Below are positions 53,205-61,309 of a stretch of 64,000 nucleotides of DNA, one piece after another. A program made the position numbers and the translations under genes. Each line of letters starts with the position of its first letter. Positions within the stretch are counted from its first letter, which is position 1. The stretch covers positions 163,405 to 227,404 of the forward strand of contig NZ_SOBE01000004.1 of assembly GCF_004364285.1 (NCBI RefSeq), given 5' to 3'. The notes beneath the pieces were generated by a model. That model was not told the DNA's origin, made no database searches, and was given only the letters and a program-made list of their open reading frames with translations. The stretch is from Frigoribacterium sp. PhB116 (GTDB taxonomy: Bacteria > Actinomycetota > Actinomycetes > Actinomycetales > Microbacteriaceae).

Positions 53205-53231
53205 GTAGTGTCGGCGGTGCCTCGTAGTGTC
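53205..53231 (+). promoter_or_regulatory. Direct repeats GTAGTGTC x2 upstream of the hydrolase/GMC operon
   Basis: GTAGTGTC at 53205-53212 and 53224-53231, 19 bp apart, each containing TAGTGT, a usable -10. They may be two alternative promoters or an operator pair, about 55-80 bases before the GTG at 53286. Confidence 0.45.
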
Positions 53232-53285
53232 CGACGTGCCCCCGCTGCCCGGGGGCACCGCGCCGAGGCCCCTCGAGGAGCACCC

Positions 53286-54698
53286 GTGAACACACCCGTC
53301 GACGCTGCCCGTCCGACGATCTTCTTCCTGCACGCCCTGGGCATGAGCGCCCGTGAGTTCGACGGCGTCGCCGCACGGCTCGCCGACACGGCCGACGTGG
53401 TCGCGCTCGACCTGCCCGGCTTCGGCGACGCGAGCGCCGCCTCCGGCGTCTCGGTCGACGACATGGCGGCGCTCGTCGTGCGCAAGGTCCGGCGCCACGC
53501 GCCCGGCCGTTGGCTGCTGGTCGGCCACAGCATGGGCGGCAAGATCGCCTCCGTCGTGGCCTCCCGGGCCCTGGCCGGCGAGCACGGGCTCTTCGGCCTC
53601 AGCGGCGTCGTGCTGCTCGCGGCCTCGCCGCCGACGCCCGAGCCGATGAGCGACGACGACCGCGCCGAGAAGCGCGCGATGGCCGACGGCGGGGCGATCG
53701 ACGCCGCCTCGGCTCGTGCCTTCGTCGACGCGAACCTGGGCGCGCCGCTCGACCCGCCGTCCGACGCGACCGCCGTCGCCGACGTGCAGCGCGCCTCCGC
53801 CGAGGCCTGGACGGCCTGGTTCGACCGCGGCAGCCGAGAAGACTGGTCCGAGACGGTCGGCGTGCTCGACGTGCCCGCCGTCATCCTGGCGGGCGGCAGC
53901 GACGGCGACCTCGGCGAGGCGGCCCAGCGCGAGCTCAACGGCCGCGTCTACCCGCGGGCCCAGGTGCACGTGCTCGAGGGCGCGGGGCACCTGCTGCCCC
54001 TCGAGCGCCCCGACGAGGTCGCCGCCGCGATCCGCGACTTCTGGCGCGACGAGGCCGGCACCGGCCCGGTCGTGCCCGTCGACGTGGTCCGCACCCTCGC
54101 CTCCTCGCGGGTCAGCACGCAGACGCGCGCGCTGCACGCGCGCCGCGTCCTGGCGGACGACCCGCGTTACCGTCCGGTCGTCGTCGACGAGGCGCAGCTG
54201 CAGATCCTGCGCGTGCTGAGCGACCGCATCGTGCCGCAGCGGGCTCCAGAACCGCGGCAGGCGATCGACCTGGCCGCCCGGGTCGACGCCCGGGTCGGCT
54301 CCGGCCGGGGCGACGGCTGGCGCAACGCCGCCCTGCCGCCCGATCCCGAGGCCTATCGCCACGGGCTCGACGAGCTGGCCGGTTTCGGCGACCTGTCACG
54401 GGCCGAGCAGGACGCCCTCGTCACCGCGATCATCGCCGGCGAGCACGAGCCCCGGTCCGACGACTTCACGGCCGAGCAGATGACGCTCTGGTTCGAGGAC
54501 TGCCGGGTCGACCTCGTCCGCACGTGGCTGTCGCACCCGGCGACGATGTCGCGCATCGGCTACGACGGCTACGCGAACGGCGGCGACGGTCCGCGGTTCC
54601 AGGGCTTCCAGCTGCTGGCCGCCGATGCCCGAGAAGCGTGGGAACCGACCATGGAGGCAGCACGAACGCAGGCAGCACCGACGGAGGCAGCACGATGA
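53286..54698 (+). CDS. Alpha/beta-hydrolase fused to a gluconate 2-dehydrogenase subunit 3-like domain
   Basis: 470 residues from the GTG at 53286 (GAGGAG six bases upstream). Residues 1-255 are an alpha/beta hydrolase: FFLHALGMS oxyanion region, nucleophile Ser in VGHSMGGK, acid region ILAGGSDGD, and His in GAGHLLPLERPDEV. After a linker (about 260-300), residues 300-470 resemble gluconate 2-dehydrogenase subunit 3 (DEAQLQILRVLSDRIVPQ, YRHGLDELAGFGDLSRAEQDALVTAI, WFEDCRVDLVRTWLSHP, GYDGYANGGDGPRFQGF). That subunit normally partners a GMC flavoprotein, and the very next gene, overlapping by ATGA, is a GMC oxidoreductase. The subunit lacks a Tat signal, so the complex is probably cytoplasmic. 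Confidence 0.85.
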   Translation: MNTPVDAARPTIFFLHALGMSAREFDGVAARLADTADVVALDLPGFGDASAASGVSVDDMAALVVRKVRRHAPGRWLLVGHSMGGKIASVVASRALAGEHGLFGLSGVVLLAASPPTPEPMSDDDRAEKRAMADGGAIDAASARAFVDANLGAPLDPPSDATAVADVQRASAEAWTAWFDRGSREDWSETVGVLDVPAVILAGGSDGDLGEAAQRELNGRVYPRAQVHVLEGAGHLLPLERPDEVAAAIRDFWRDEAGTGPVVPVDVVRTLASSRVSTQTRALHARRVLADDPRYRPVVVDEAQLQILRVLSDRIVPQRAPEPRQAIDLAARVDARVGSGRGDGWRNAALPPDPEAYRHGLDELAGFGDLSRAEQDALVTAIIAGEHEPRSDDFTAEQMTLWFEDCRVDLVRTWLSHPATMSRIGYDGYANGGDGPRFQGFQLLAADAREAWEPTMEAARTQAAPTEAAR

Positions 54699-56332
54699 AG
54701 CTCGACGACATGACCACCTACGGGCACGACGAGGTCGTCGACGCCGTCGTCGTGGGCACCGGCGCGGGAGGCGCGCCCCTGCTGGCGAAGCTGGCGGCGG
54801 CCGGCCTGCGCGTCGTCGCGATCGAGGCGGGGCCGAACTTCGACCCAGAGCTGTACACGAACGACGAGGAAGCGGGCACGGCCATCAACTGGATGGACGA
54901 GCGCCTCAGCGACGGCGACGACCCGAACGCGTTCGGCCCGAACAACTCGGGTCGCGGCGTGGGCGGCTCCACCCTGCACTGGGGCGCCTTCGTGCCCCGG
55001 CCCGACGAGCGCGACCTGCACCTGAAGTCCGTCACCGGCCAGGGCGTCGACTGGCCCGTCGACTCCGCTGAGGTCACTCGCTACATCGAGCAGGTCGAGG
55101 CCTTCGTCGGCGTCTCGGGGCCGAGCGACTACCCGTGGGATCCCTCGCGGCACTACGCGTACCCGCCTGCGGGGCGCAACGCCGCGGCCGACATGATGGT
55201 GCGCGGCTGCGACGCCGTCGGCATCCGCACGGCCGACGCCCCCGAGGCGCTCATCACCCACGACCACCACCAGCAGCACGCCGGCCTCCGCCACGCCTGC
55301 GTCAGCTGCGGCAGCTGCCACCAAGGCTGCCGCAACGGCGCCAAGGTCAGCATGGACGTCACGTACCTGCCGAGCGCGGTCGCCCACGGCGCCGAGATCC
55401 GGCCCGACTCCACGGTGACGGGCATCGACACCGACGACAGCGGCGAGGTCACGGCGGTCGTCTACGTGCACGACGGCGTCGAGCACCGGCAGCGAACCGC
55501 CGCCCTGTTCCTCTGCGCCGGCGGCGTCGAGACCCCGCGGCTGCTGCTGCACACCGGCCTCGCGAACAGCAGCGGCCAGGTCGGTCGCAACTTCATGGCG
55601 CACGGCGCGACCCAGGTCTGGGGCACCTTCGAGGGCGAGATGCGCGGGCACCGCGGCTACCCGTCGTCGATCATCACCGAAGACCTGAGGGCGCCTGCCG
55701 ACGCCGACTTCGTCGGGGGCTACCTGATCCAGAGCCTCGGCGTCCCGCCGCTCACGCTCGCCACGACGCTGGTGCGCGGCGGCGGGCTCTGGGGCGACGA
55801 GCTGGCCGACGTCATCGGGGGCTACCGCCACCTGGCGGGCATCGGCATCAACGCCGAGTGCCTGCCGAGCGACGACAACCGCCTCGTGCTCTCCGACGAA
55901 CTCGACGAGGTCGGCGTGCCCAAGGCGCGCATCTCGTTCACGGCGGGCCCGAACGAGCAGGCCATCGACGAGCACGCCATCCGCACGATGACCTCGATCG
56001 TCGAGGCCGCGGGCGGGACCGACATCCGGGTCCTGGCCCGGACGGCGCACACCCTCGGCACCTGCCGCATGGGCGACGACGCGGCCGACGCCGTGGTCGA
56101 CCCCGACGGCCGCAGCTTCGACGTGGCCAACCTGTGGGTCTGCGACAACTCGACGTTCCCCAGCGCCGTCGTGGCGAACCCCGCCCTGCTGCAGATGGCG
56201 ATGTCGCTCCGCACGGCCGACCGGTTCCTCGCCCAGCAGCCGACGGCCTCGGTCGTCGGGGTGCGCGACGGCGGGGCCGACGGCGACTCGGCGCAGAACG
56301 GTGCGGCCGACCGCCGTACCCTGGTCTCATGA
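54695..56332 (+). CDS. GMC-family FAD oxidoreductase (sugar/polyol dehydrogenase type)
   Basis: 545 residues. FAD motif [16 protein letters not shown] (18-33), [12 protein letters not shown] (GMC signature region), a Cys cluster [14 protein letters not shown] near 203-216, a C-terminal catalytic His in [10 protein letters not shown] (about 452) and [10 protein letters not shown] (about 494). The Cys cluster is typical of the gluconate/sorbitol dehydrogenase-like branch rather than of choline or glucose oxidases. No signal peptide. ATGA overlaps on both sides couple it to the hydrolase-subunit fusion and to DeoC, which suggests oxidation of a sugar, sugar acid or alcohol by a heterodimer. Confidence 0.88.
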   Translation: MKLDDMTTYGHDEVVDAVVVGTGAGGAPLLAKLAAAGLRVVAIEAGPNFDPELYTNDEEAGTAINWMDERLSDGDDPNAFGPNNSGRGVGGSTLHWGAFVPRPDERDLHLKSVTGQGVDWPVDSAEVTRYIEQVEAFVGVSGPSDYPWDPSRHYAYPPAGRNAAADMMVRGCDAVGIRTADAPEALITHDHHQQHAGLRHACVSCGSCHQGCRNGAKVSMDVTYLPSAVAHGAEIRPDSTVTGIDTDDSGEVTAVVYVHDGVEHRQRTAALFLCAGGVETPRLLLHTGLANSSGQVGRNFMAHGATQVWGTFEGEMRGHRGYPSSIITEDLRAPADADFVGGYLIQSLGVPPLTLATTLVRGGGLWGDELADVIGGYRHLAGIGINAECLPSDDNRLVLSDELDEVGVPKARISFTAGPNEQAIDEHAIRTMTSIVEAAGGTDIRVLARTAHTLGTCRMGDDAADAVVDPDGRSFDVANLWVCDNSTFPSAVVANPALLQMAMSLRTADRFLAQQPTASVVGVRDGGADGDSAQNGAADRRTLVS

Positions 56333-57027
56333 CCGAGACGACCCTCACCAGCGCCGACGCGGCGCGCCTCATCGACCACACCCTGCTCAAGCCCGAGGCG
56401 ACCCGCGCCGACGTCGACGCCCTGATCGCCGAGGCCGTCGAGCTCGGCACGTACTCGGTCTGCGTCTCGCCGTCGATGTTGCCCCTCGTGCTGCCCGAGG
56501 GCGCCGACCTCAAGGTCGCCGTCGTCGCCGGGTTCCCCAGCGGCAAGCACACCTCCGCGGTCAAGGCCGCCGAGGCGGCCGAGGCAGTCCGTGCCGGGGC
56601 CGACGAGGTCGACATGGTCATCGACGTGGGTGCCGCGGTCGCCGGCGACTACGCCTCCCTCGAGGAGGACATCGCCGCGGTGCGCCAGGCCGTGCCGGCC
56701 CCGACCGTCCTCAAGGTCATCATCGAGTCCGCGGCGCTGAGCGACGACGCGATCGTCGGTGCCTGCAAGGCCGCCGAGTCGGCCGGTGCCGACTTCGTCA
56801 AGACCTCGACCGGGTTCCACCCGGCTGGCGGTGCGTCCGAGCACGCGGTCCGGCTGATGGCCGAGACCGTCGGCGGACGCCTCGGGGTCAAGGCCTCGGG
56901 CGGCGTGCGCACCCTCGCCGACGCGCAGAAGTACGTCGCCGCCGGCGCCACGCGCCTGGGCGTCTCGGGGTCGCGGGCGCTCCTCGCCGACTCGGCCGCC
57001 GCCTCCTCGGGGGCCGGTTCGTACTAG
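56329..57027 (+). CDS. deoC: Deoxyribose-phosphate aldolase
   Basis: 232 residues. [11 protein letters not shown] at the N-terminus, [17 protein letters not shown] with the relay Asp, the Schiff-base Lys158 in DFVKTSTGF, and Lys188 in GVKASGGVR are all present, so it should be active: 2-deoxyribose 5-phosphate to glyceraldehyde 3-phosphate and acetaldehyde. The ATG at 56329 overlaps the GMC stop. Usually deoC sits with nucleoside phosphorylase genes; here it is co-translated with a GMC dehydrogenase and a hydrolase, hinting at deoxysugar or aldehyde metabolism. A strong terminator follows. Confidence 0.95.
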   Translation: MTETTLTSADAARLIDHTLLKPEATRADVDALIAEAVELGTYSVCVSPSMLPLVLPEGADLKVAVVAGFPSGKHTSAVKAAEAAEAVRAGADEVDMVIDVGAAVAGDYASLEEDIAAVRQAVPAPTVLKVIIESAALSDDAIVGACKAAESAGADFVKTSTGFHPAGGASEHAVRLMAETVGGRLGVKASGGVRTLADAQKYVAAGATRLGVSGSRALLADSAAASSGAGSY

Positions 57028-57043
57028 GCGCCGATCGTCTCTC

Positions 57044-57078
57044 GGACGCCCCGCTGCCGACCCGGCGGCGGGGCGTCC
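57044..57078 (+). terminator. Terminator of the hydrolase/GMC/deoC operon
   Basis: 11-bp stem GGACGCCCCGC/GCGGGGCGTCC, continued inward by GCCG/CGGC across one G-T pair, ACC loop, then GTCCTTTC. Confidence 0.85.
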
Positions 57079-57153
57079 GTCCTTTCGGGAGCACACGTTC
57101 TAGGCCCCTGCCGCCTGCCGAGTGCCGCCTGCCCCTGACGCCGCCGAGTGACC

Positions 57154-57199
57154 GGAACACCACCTCGTTCACCGGTGTCGCGTCCACTCGGTGGTGTCC
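57154..57199 (-). terminator. Possible terminator hairpin after the methyltransferase gene
   Basis: GGAACACCACC pairs with GGTGGTGTCC (one bulge), loop including ACCGGT, just beyond the minus-strand stop. Confidence 0.45.
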
Positions 57200-57236
57200 G
57201 AGCCCGGGCGATGCCGGCTGTGCAGGCGCTGCCGGT

Positions 57237-57950
57237 TCAGCGGATGGTGCGGTGCTCGGCGATCAGCGCCGCATGCGGGCGTGATCCGGGGTCGGTGCGA
57301 GTCGTCGTCCCCAGCACGGTGAGCCCGGCAGCCTCCAGCCGTGCCGCCAGCTCGTCGACCGGCCAGCGCCAGGCCGTCACGACGGTGTGCTCGAAGCGCT
57401 CGAGCGCCGGCCACTCGAAGAACCCCACGAGGAAGCGCCCGCCCGGACGCAGGACGCGCGCGACCTCCCGCAGCGGCCCGTCGATCGCGTCCGGAGAGTG
57501 GTGCACGAGCGAGTACCACGCCAGCACCCCGCCCAGGCTGGCGTCGTCCGCCGACAGGTGCTCGGCGGAACCGATCTCGTAGCGGATGCCCGGGTGGTCG
57601 CGCCGGGCGTGCTCCACGAACGCGGGGACCGGGTCGACGCCCGTGACGTCGAGTGCGCTGAGCGGGGCGTGCCCGCTGTGCCCGTCGCCCCCGCTGTGTC
57701 CGCCACGCTCGGCGAGGAACGCCGTCCAGTGGCCCGGCCCGCAGCCGAGGTCGAGCACCGGTCCGTCGAGCTCGTCCGCCCACTGCGACACGATGCTGAG
57801 GTCGGCGGGGTGGACCGCGCTCATCGAGCCGAGTGCTGCCGCGTACTCCGCCGCCCGAGACGAGTAGGCCGAGCGGACGGCGACGGCGTCCGATCCAGGT
57901 TCGGCGTCGGATCCGGGTTCACTCGGCGGTCGCTGCACGCCCACCATCAT
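57237..57950 (-). CDS. Class I SAM-dependent methyltransferase
   Basis: 237 residues from the ATG at 57950 (a second ATG follows directly). Motif I PVLDLGCGPGHWTAFLA, motif II-like DVTGVDPVPAFV, and the conserved ADDASLGGVLAWYSLVHHSPD and REVARVLRPGGRFLVGFFE segments define a Methyltransf_11/25-type enzyme acting on a small molecule. A Gly/His/Ser-rich loop GGHSGGDGHSGHAP is inserted after motif I. Substrate unknown. The residues before the ATG in the same frame (Cys/Gly-rich) look non-coding. Followed on its strand by a hairpin; a family B palindrome lies upstream. Confidence 0.82.
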   Translation of the reverse strand: MMVGVQRPPSEPGSDAEPGSDAVAVRSAYSSRAAEYAAALGSMSAVHPADLSIVSQWADELDGPVLDLGCGPGHWTAFLAERGGHSGGDGHSGHAPLSALDVTGVDPVPAFVEHARRDHPGIRYEIGSAEHLSADDASLGGVLAWYSLVHHSPDAIDGPLREVARVLRPGGRFLVGFFEWPALERFEHTVVTAWRWPVDELAARLEAAGLTVLGTTTRTDPGSRPHAALIAEHRTIR

Positions 57951-58055
57951 CGCGCGGTGCCCACACCCGCCGCACCCGCGCACACCCTCCTGCGCGCATG
58001 AGGGTGCGTGCGGGTCCGCGGGGTGCCGCCGCCGCCCGCCGCCGCGGCCGCCGCG

Positions 58056-58127
58056 CGAGCTGCACCCCCGAACCCGCGCTACACCCGTGGAACGGGGGGT
58101 GCAGCGCCGATCCAGGGGTGTAGCTCG
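58056..58127. repeat. 72-bp palindromic repeat, family B, copy 2
   Basis: Same architecture and length as 22671-22742: CGAGCTGCACCCC start, GCGCTACACCC and GGGTGCAGCGC inner arms, GGGGTGTAGCTCG end. It lies just downstream of the aztA stop and upstream of the methyltransferase. Confidence 0.8.
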
Positions 58128-58143
58128 TCCTTCGCGAGGGCGC

Positions 58144-58866
58144 TCACGCCACGCGGCGACCGTCCACGAGGTGCACGACGTCGATGCCCGGCCCGCGCAG
58201 CGAGTGGTCGTGGGTCGCCTCGACGACGGTCGCTCCGCGGGCGAGCTCGACGTCGACGGCCGCGCGGATCAGCGCCGTGGCGGCGGTGTCGACCCCGGCC
58301 GTCGGCTCGTCGAGCAGCAGCAGGTCGGCCTGGCGTGCCAGCCCCTGAGCCACGAGCACGCGCTGCCGCTGCCCGCCCGACAACGCCGCCAGCGGACGCC
58401 GGGCGAGGTCGGCGACGTCGAGCGCCTCGAGGCAGTCGTCCACGACGGAACGGTCCTGACGCCCGAGCGGCCGCCACGCACCGAGCGCCCCCCACCTCCC
58501 CATCGCGACCGTCTCGCGCACGGTGATCGGCAGGCGGTCGGTGACCGCGCTCCGCTGGACGACGAGCGCCGTCGTGCCCGACGCGGGCAGGGCGACCTGC
58601 CCCTCCACGTCGCGGTGGGTGCCGGCCAGCACGCCCAGCAGCGTCGACTTCCCCGAACCGTTCGGGCCCACGAGCACCGTGAGCCGGCCGTCGAGCACGT
58701 CGACGTCGACTCCCCGCAGCGCGGTGCGTCCGTCGTGGTGGGCGCTGACGCCGAGGAGGCGCGCGACCGTCCCCGAGGTCGGCTCCGCGAGGCGAGAGTC
58801 GGGGCGGGAAGCGAGGCGAGAGGGGTGGCCGGAGGCCGGTGCGAGGGGTCCCGGTGCGATGTCCAT
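58144..58866 (-). CDS. aztA: Zinc ABC transporter ATP-binding protein (AztA/ZnuC type)
   Basis: 240 residues. Walker A GPNGSGKST, Q-loop in LVVQRSAVTDRLP, signature LSGGQRQRVLVAQ, Walker B LLLLDEPTAGVD and switch His in EATHDH. The RLPITVRETVAMGRWG stretch is typical of metal-type ABC ATPases. A Pro/Ser-rich N-terminal extension of about 30 residues precedes the domain. It is transcribed divergently from the permease, sharing a Zur-like box, so import should be derepressed when zinc is scarce. The azt symbol rests on the AztD-type genes across the box; an Mn importer is possible but less likely. Confidence 0.85.
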   Translation of the reverse strand: MDIAPGPLAPASGHPSRLASRPDSRLAEPTSGTVARLLGVSAHHDGRTALRGVDVDVLDGRLTVLVGPNGSGKSTLLGVLAGTHRDVEGQVALPASGTTALVVQRSAVTDRLPITVRETVAMGRWGALGAWRPLGRQDRSVVDDCLEALDVADLARRPLAALSGGQRQRVLVAQGLARQADLLLLDEPTAGVDTAATALIRAAVDVELARGATVVEATHDHSLRGPGIDVVHLVDGRRVA

Positions 58867-58879
58867 AGCTTGATCATAC

Positions 58880-58894
58880 TGATAATCGTTTTCA
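58880..58894. promoter_or_regulatory. Zur box between aztA and aztB
   Basis: TGATAATCGTTTTCA, a 15-bp dyad (TGAxAA, three-base centre, TTxTCA) that fits the actinobacterial Zur/Fur-family consensus. It sits between the two divergent starts in an AT-rich patch that contrasts with the genome. TATGGT (58897) is a possible -10 for aztB. Confidence 0.75.
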
Positions 58895-58910
58895 TGTATG
58901 GTCGTGCCTC

Positions 58911-59912
58911 GTGACCTTCCTCCTCGACCCGTTCAGCACGGCGTTCATGCTCAGGGCCCTCGTCGGCGGCGTGCTCGTCGCTGTGCTCTGCGGCGTCGTC
59001 GGCACCTGGGTCGTCGTCCGCGGCATGGCGTTCCTCGGGGAGGCCATGGCGCACGGAGTCCTGCCCGGCGTCGCCCTGGCCGCGCTCCTCGGATTGCCCG
59101 CCGTGCTCGGCGCCGCCGTCAGCGCCGCCGTGATGACGGCCGGCGTCGGTCTCGTCACGCGACGGTCACGGGTCTCTCCCGACACCGCCATCGGCCTGCT
59201 CTACGTCGCGATGCTCAGCGTGGGCGTCGTGATCGTCTCCCGCTCACGCTCGTTCGCCACCGACCTCACGGCCGTGCTGTTCGGCGACGTGCTCGCCGTC
59301 GACCAGGGCGACCTCGTGTTCATCGCCGTCGCGGTCGTCGTCGGGGTCGTGGTCACGGCCGCCTTCCACCGCCCGTTCGTGGCCCTCGCCTTCGACCCCC
59401 GGGTCGCGAGCACGTCCGGCCTCCGCCCGGGGCTCGCCCACGTGGTGCTGGTCGGGCTCGTCACCCTCGTCGTCGTCGCCTCCTACCAGGCGGTGGGCAG
59501 CCTCCTCGTCGTGGGCCTCCTCATCGCCCCGGCCGTGGCCGCGGGCCAGTGGACCCGTCGCATCCCCACCACCATGGCCGCCGCCGCCGTCGTCGGCGCC
59601 CTCGCCGTGTTCGTCGGGCTGCTCGTCTCGTGGCACGCCTCGACGGCGGCGGGCGCGAGCATCGCCGCGTGCGCCGTGGCGCTGGCCGGGCTGTCGGCCG
59701 CGGCGCGTGCCGTGGTCGGAGACCGCGCCTCCTCGGCATCGACGCCTGGCGCGGACGCCGGGGCGACGCCCGCGCCCGCACCTGCACCCGCATCCGCACC
59801 CGCACCCGCGGCGTCCGCGGTCGTCGCCTCCGTCGACGCCCGCCCCGCACCTGACCGCCCGACCCTCGACCTCGCGCCCCCGGCGCGACAGGAAGCGACC
59901 CCGCACTCGTGA
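58911..59912 (+). CDS. aztB: Zinc ABC transporter permease (AztB/ZnuB type)
   Basis: 333 residues from the GTG at 58911. Eight or nine helices with the family's GMAFLGEAMAHGVLPGVALA loop, RSRVSPDTAIGLLYVAMLSVGVV, VLFGDVLAV and GSLLVVGLLIAPAVAA; these match ZnuB/MntB permeases. The last about 70 residues are a cytoplasmic Ala-Pro tail made by a GCACCC-type hexanucleotide repeat, not part of the family fold. Its stop overlaps the next gene (GTGA). Confidence 0.88.
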   Translation: MTFLLDPFSTAFMLRALVGGVLVAVLCGVVGTWVVVRGMAFLGEAMAHGVLPGVALAALLGLPAVLGAAVSAAVMTAGVGLVTRRSRVSPDTAIGLLYVAMLSVGVVIVSRSRSFATDLTAVLFGDVLAVDQGDLVFIAVAVVVGVVVTAAFHRPFVALAFDPRVASTSGLRPGLAHVVLVGLVTLVVVASYQAVGSLLVVGLLIAPAVAAGQWTRRIPTTMAAAAVVGALAVFVGLLVSWHASTAAGASIAACAVALAGLSAAARAVVGDRASSASTPGADAGATPAPAPAPASAPAPAASAVVASVDARPAPDRPTLDLAPPARQEATPHS

Positions 59913-61309
59913 CCAGAAGAACAGTCCTCCTCCCCGCCGCCCTCGTCGCGCTGCTCGCCCTCTCGGCCTGCAGCCCCGGCGCCGACTCCGCCGACGACGC
60001 CGGCAAGGCCGGTGCCGACGAGACCGCCGTCCCGCACGGGTACGTCGAGGGAGCCCGCGAGCTCCAGGAGCCGCAGCTCCGCCTCGTCGCCCTCGACGGC
60101 GACGTGCTGAGCGCCCTCGACCCTGCCTCGGGCGAGACCGTCGAGCTGGTGTCCGGGGGCTCGCTCGGCGACGCTTCCTCGCTCACGACCGACGGCCGGC
60201 ACCTCTTCGCGGCGACCCCGGACGGGCGGCTCACCGTCGTCGACGGCGGCGCCTGGACGGTGCCCCACGGCGACCACTCGCACTACTACCTCGCGGATCC
60301 CCGGGTCGTCGCCCAGCCCGACGACCTGGCCGACCTCGGCGTCGAGACCGGCAGCGGCACCGGCGCCGACGGCGGCGCCGACGCGTCAGGCACGTCCGAG
60401 GACGCTGCGCAGGAGGTGCGGGCCGCCTCCAGCGCGTCCCTCACCGCCGCGTCCTGGTCGGCCACCGGCACGGGGCTCGTGCTCGACGGCGACGCCCTGG
60501 CCGACGGCGAGCTCGACGCGGTCGGGAGGATCGAGGGGACGCCGCACGCCGGCGTGCTCGTGCCGCTCGGCGACGAGCTGATCGCGAGCGTCGTCAGCGA
60601 CGCGGCCGACGCCGCCGACGCGGCCGACGCGGCCGACACCTCCGGCGCCTCCGGGCCGGCCGCGCCCGTGCTCGCCGACACGGTCGTCGTCACGACCGCC
60701 GGGGGCGAGCCCGTCGACGGCCTCGAGGAGCCCTGCCCCGCTCTCCGCGGCTCGGCCGCGACCCGCGTCGGCGTCGTCGTCGGCTGTGCCGACGGCGCTG
60801 TGCTCGCCACCGCCGACAGCGCCGGCGACGTGACGCTCGAGCGCATCCCGTACCCGGCCGGGACGTCCGCGTCGGACGTGGCCACCTCGTTCCAGGCGCG
60901 CCCCGGCCGGCCGGCCGTCGCCTCCGTCGCCGGCACCCGCGGGGCCTGGCTGCTCGACACGCGGGCCCGCACCTGGACGCTGATCGAGACCCCGGAGCCG
61001 CTGCTGCGGGCGACGGCCGTCGGCGACTCGGACGACACGGTCGTGGCGGTCGACACCTCCGGACGCGTCGTCGTCCTCTCGCCCGAGGGCGTGCTCGCGC
61101 AGACGGAGCCGCTCGTCGCGGCCGACCTCGTCGCCGGAGCCGACGGGCCCGAGCTGCCCGCCGGCGTCGTCCTCGAGGTCGACGCGTCGCGCAGCTACCT
61201 GAACTCGCCGTCGGCGGGAGTCGTGCACGAGATCGACCACGCCGACTCGGCGCGGGTCGCCCGCACGCTGCCGCTGCCCGGCCGCCTGTTCGTGGAGACG
61301 GGTCGATGA
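59909..61309 (+). CDS. AztD-like beta-propeller lipoprotein carrying the HxH motif (paralogue 1)
   Basis: 466 residues from the GTG at 59909, overlapping the aztB stop. Lipobox ALSACS (about 16-21), so anchored outside. The mature part is a beta-propeller-type sequence homologous to the AztD gene downstream: ECPSVHGEG there corresponds to PCPALRGSA here, FGCSDGVLL to VGCADGAVL, and both end SGxxHxxD..A. Here GGAWTVPHGDHSHYY has a dense His cluster fit for zinc, missing at the aligned place in the downstream gene. An AAD hexanucleotide repeat (about 231-242) and a Gly/Ala/Asp linker (about 150-175) interrupt it. Probably a zinc chaperone for the binding protein. Confidence 0.75.
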   Translation: MTRRTVLLPAALVALLALSACSPGADSADDAGKAGADETAVPHGYVEGARELQEPQLRLVALDGDVLSALDPASGETVELVSGGSLGDASSLTTDGRHLFAATPDGRLTVVDGGAWTVPHGDHSHYYLADPRVVAQPDDLADLGVETGSGTGADGGADASGTSEDAAQEVRAASSASLTAASWSATGTGLVLDGDALADGELDAVGRIEGTPHAGVLVPLGDELIASVVSDAADAADAADAADTSGASGPAAPVLADTVVVTTAGGEPVDGLEEPCPALRGSAATRVGVVVGCADGAVLATADSAGDVTLERIPYPAGTSASDVATSFQARPGRPAVASVAGTRGAWLLDTRARTWTLIETPEPLLRATAVGDSDDTVVAVDTSGRVVVLSPEGVLAQTEPLVAADLVAGADGPELPAGVVLEVDASRSYLNSPSAGVVHEIDHADSARVARTLPLPGRLFVETGR

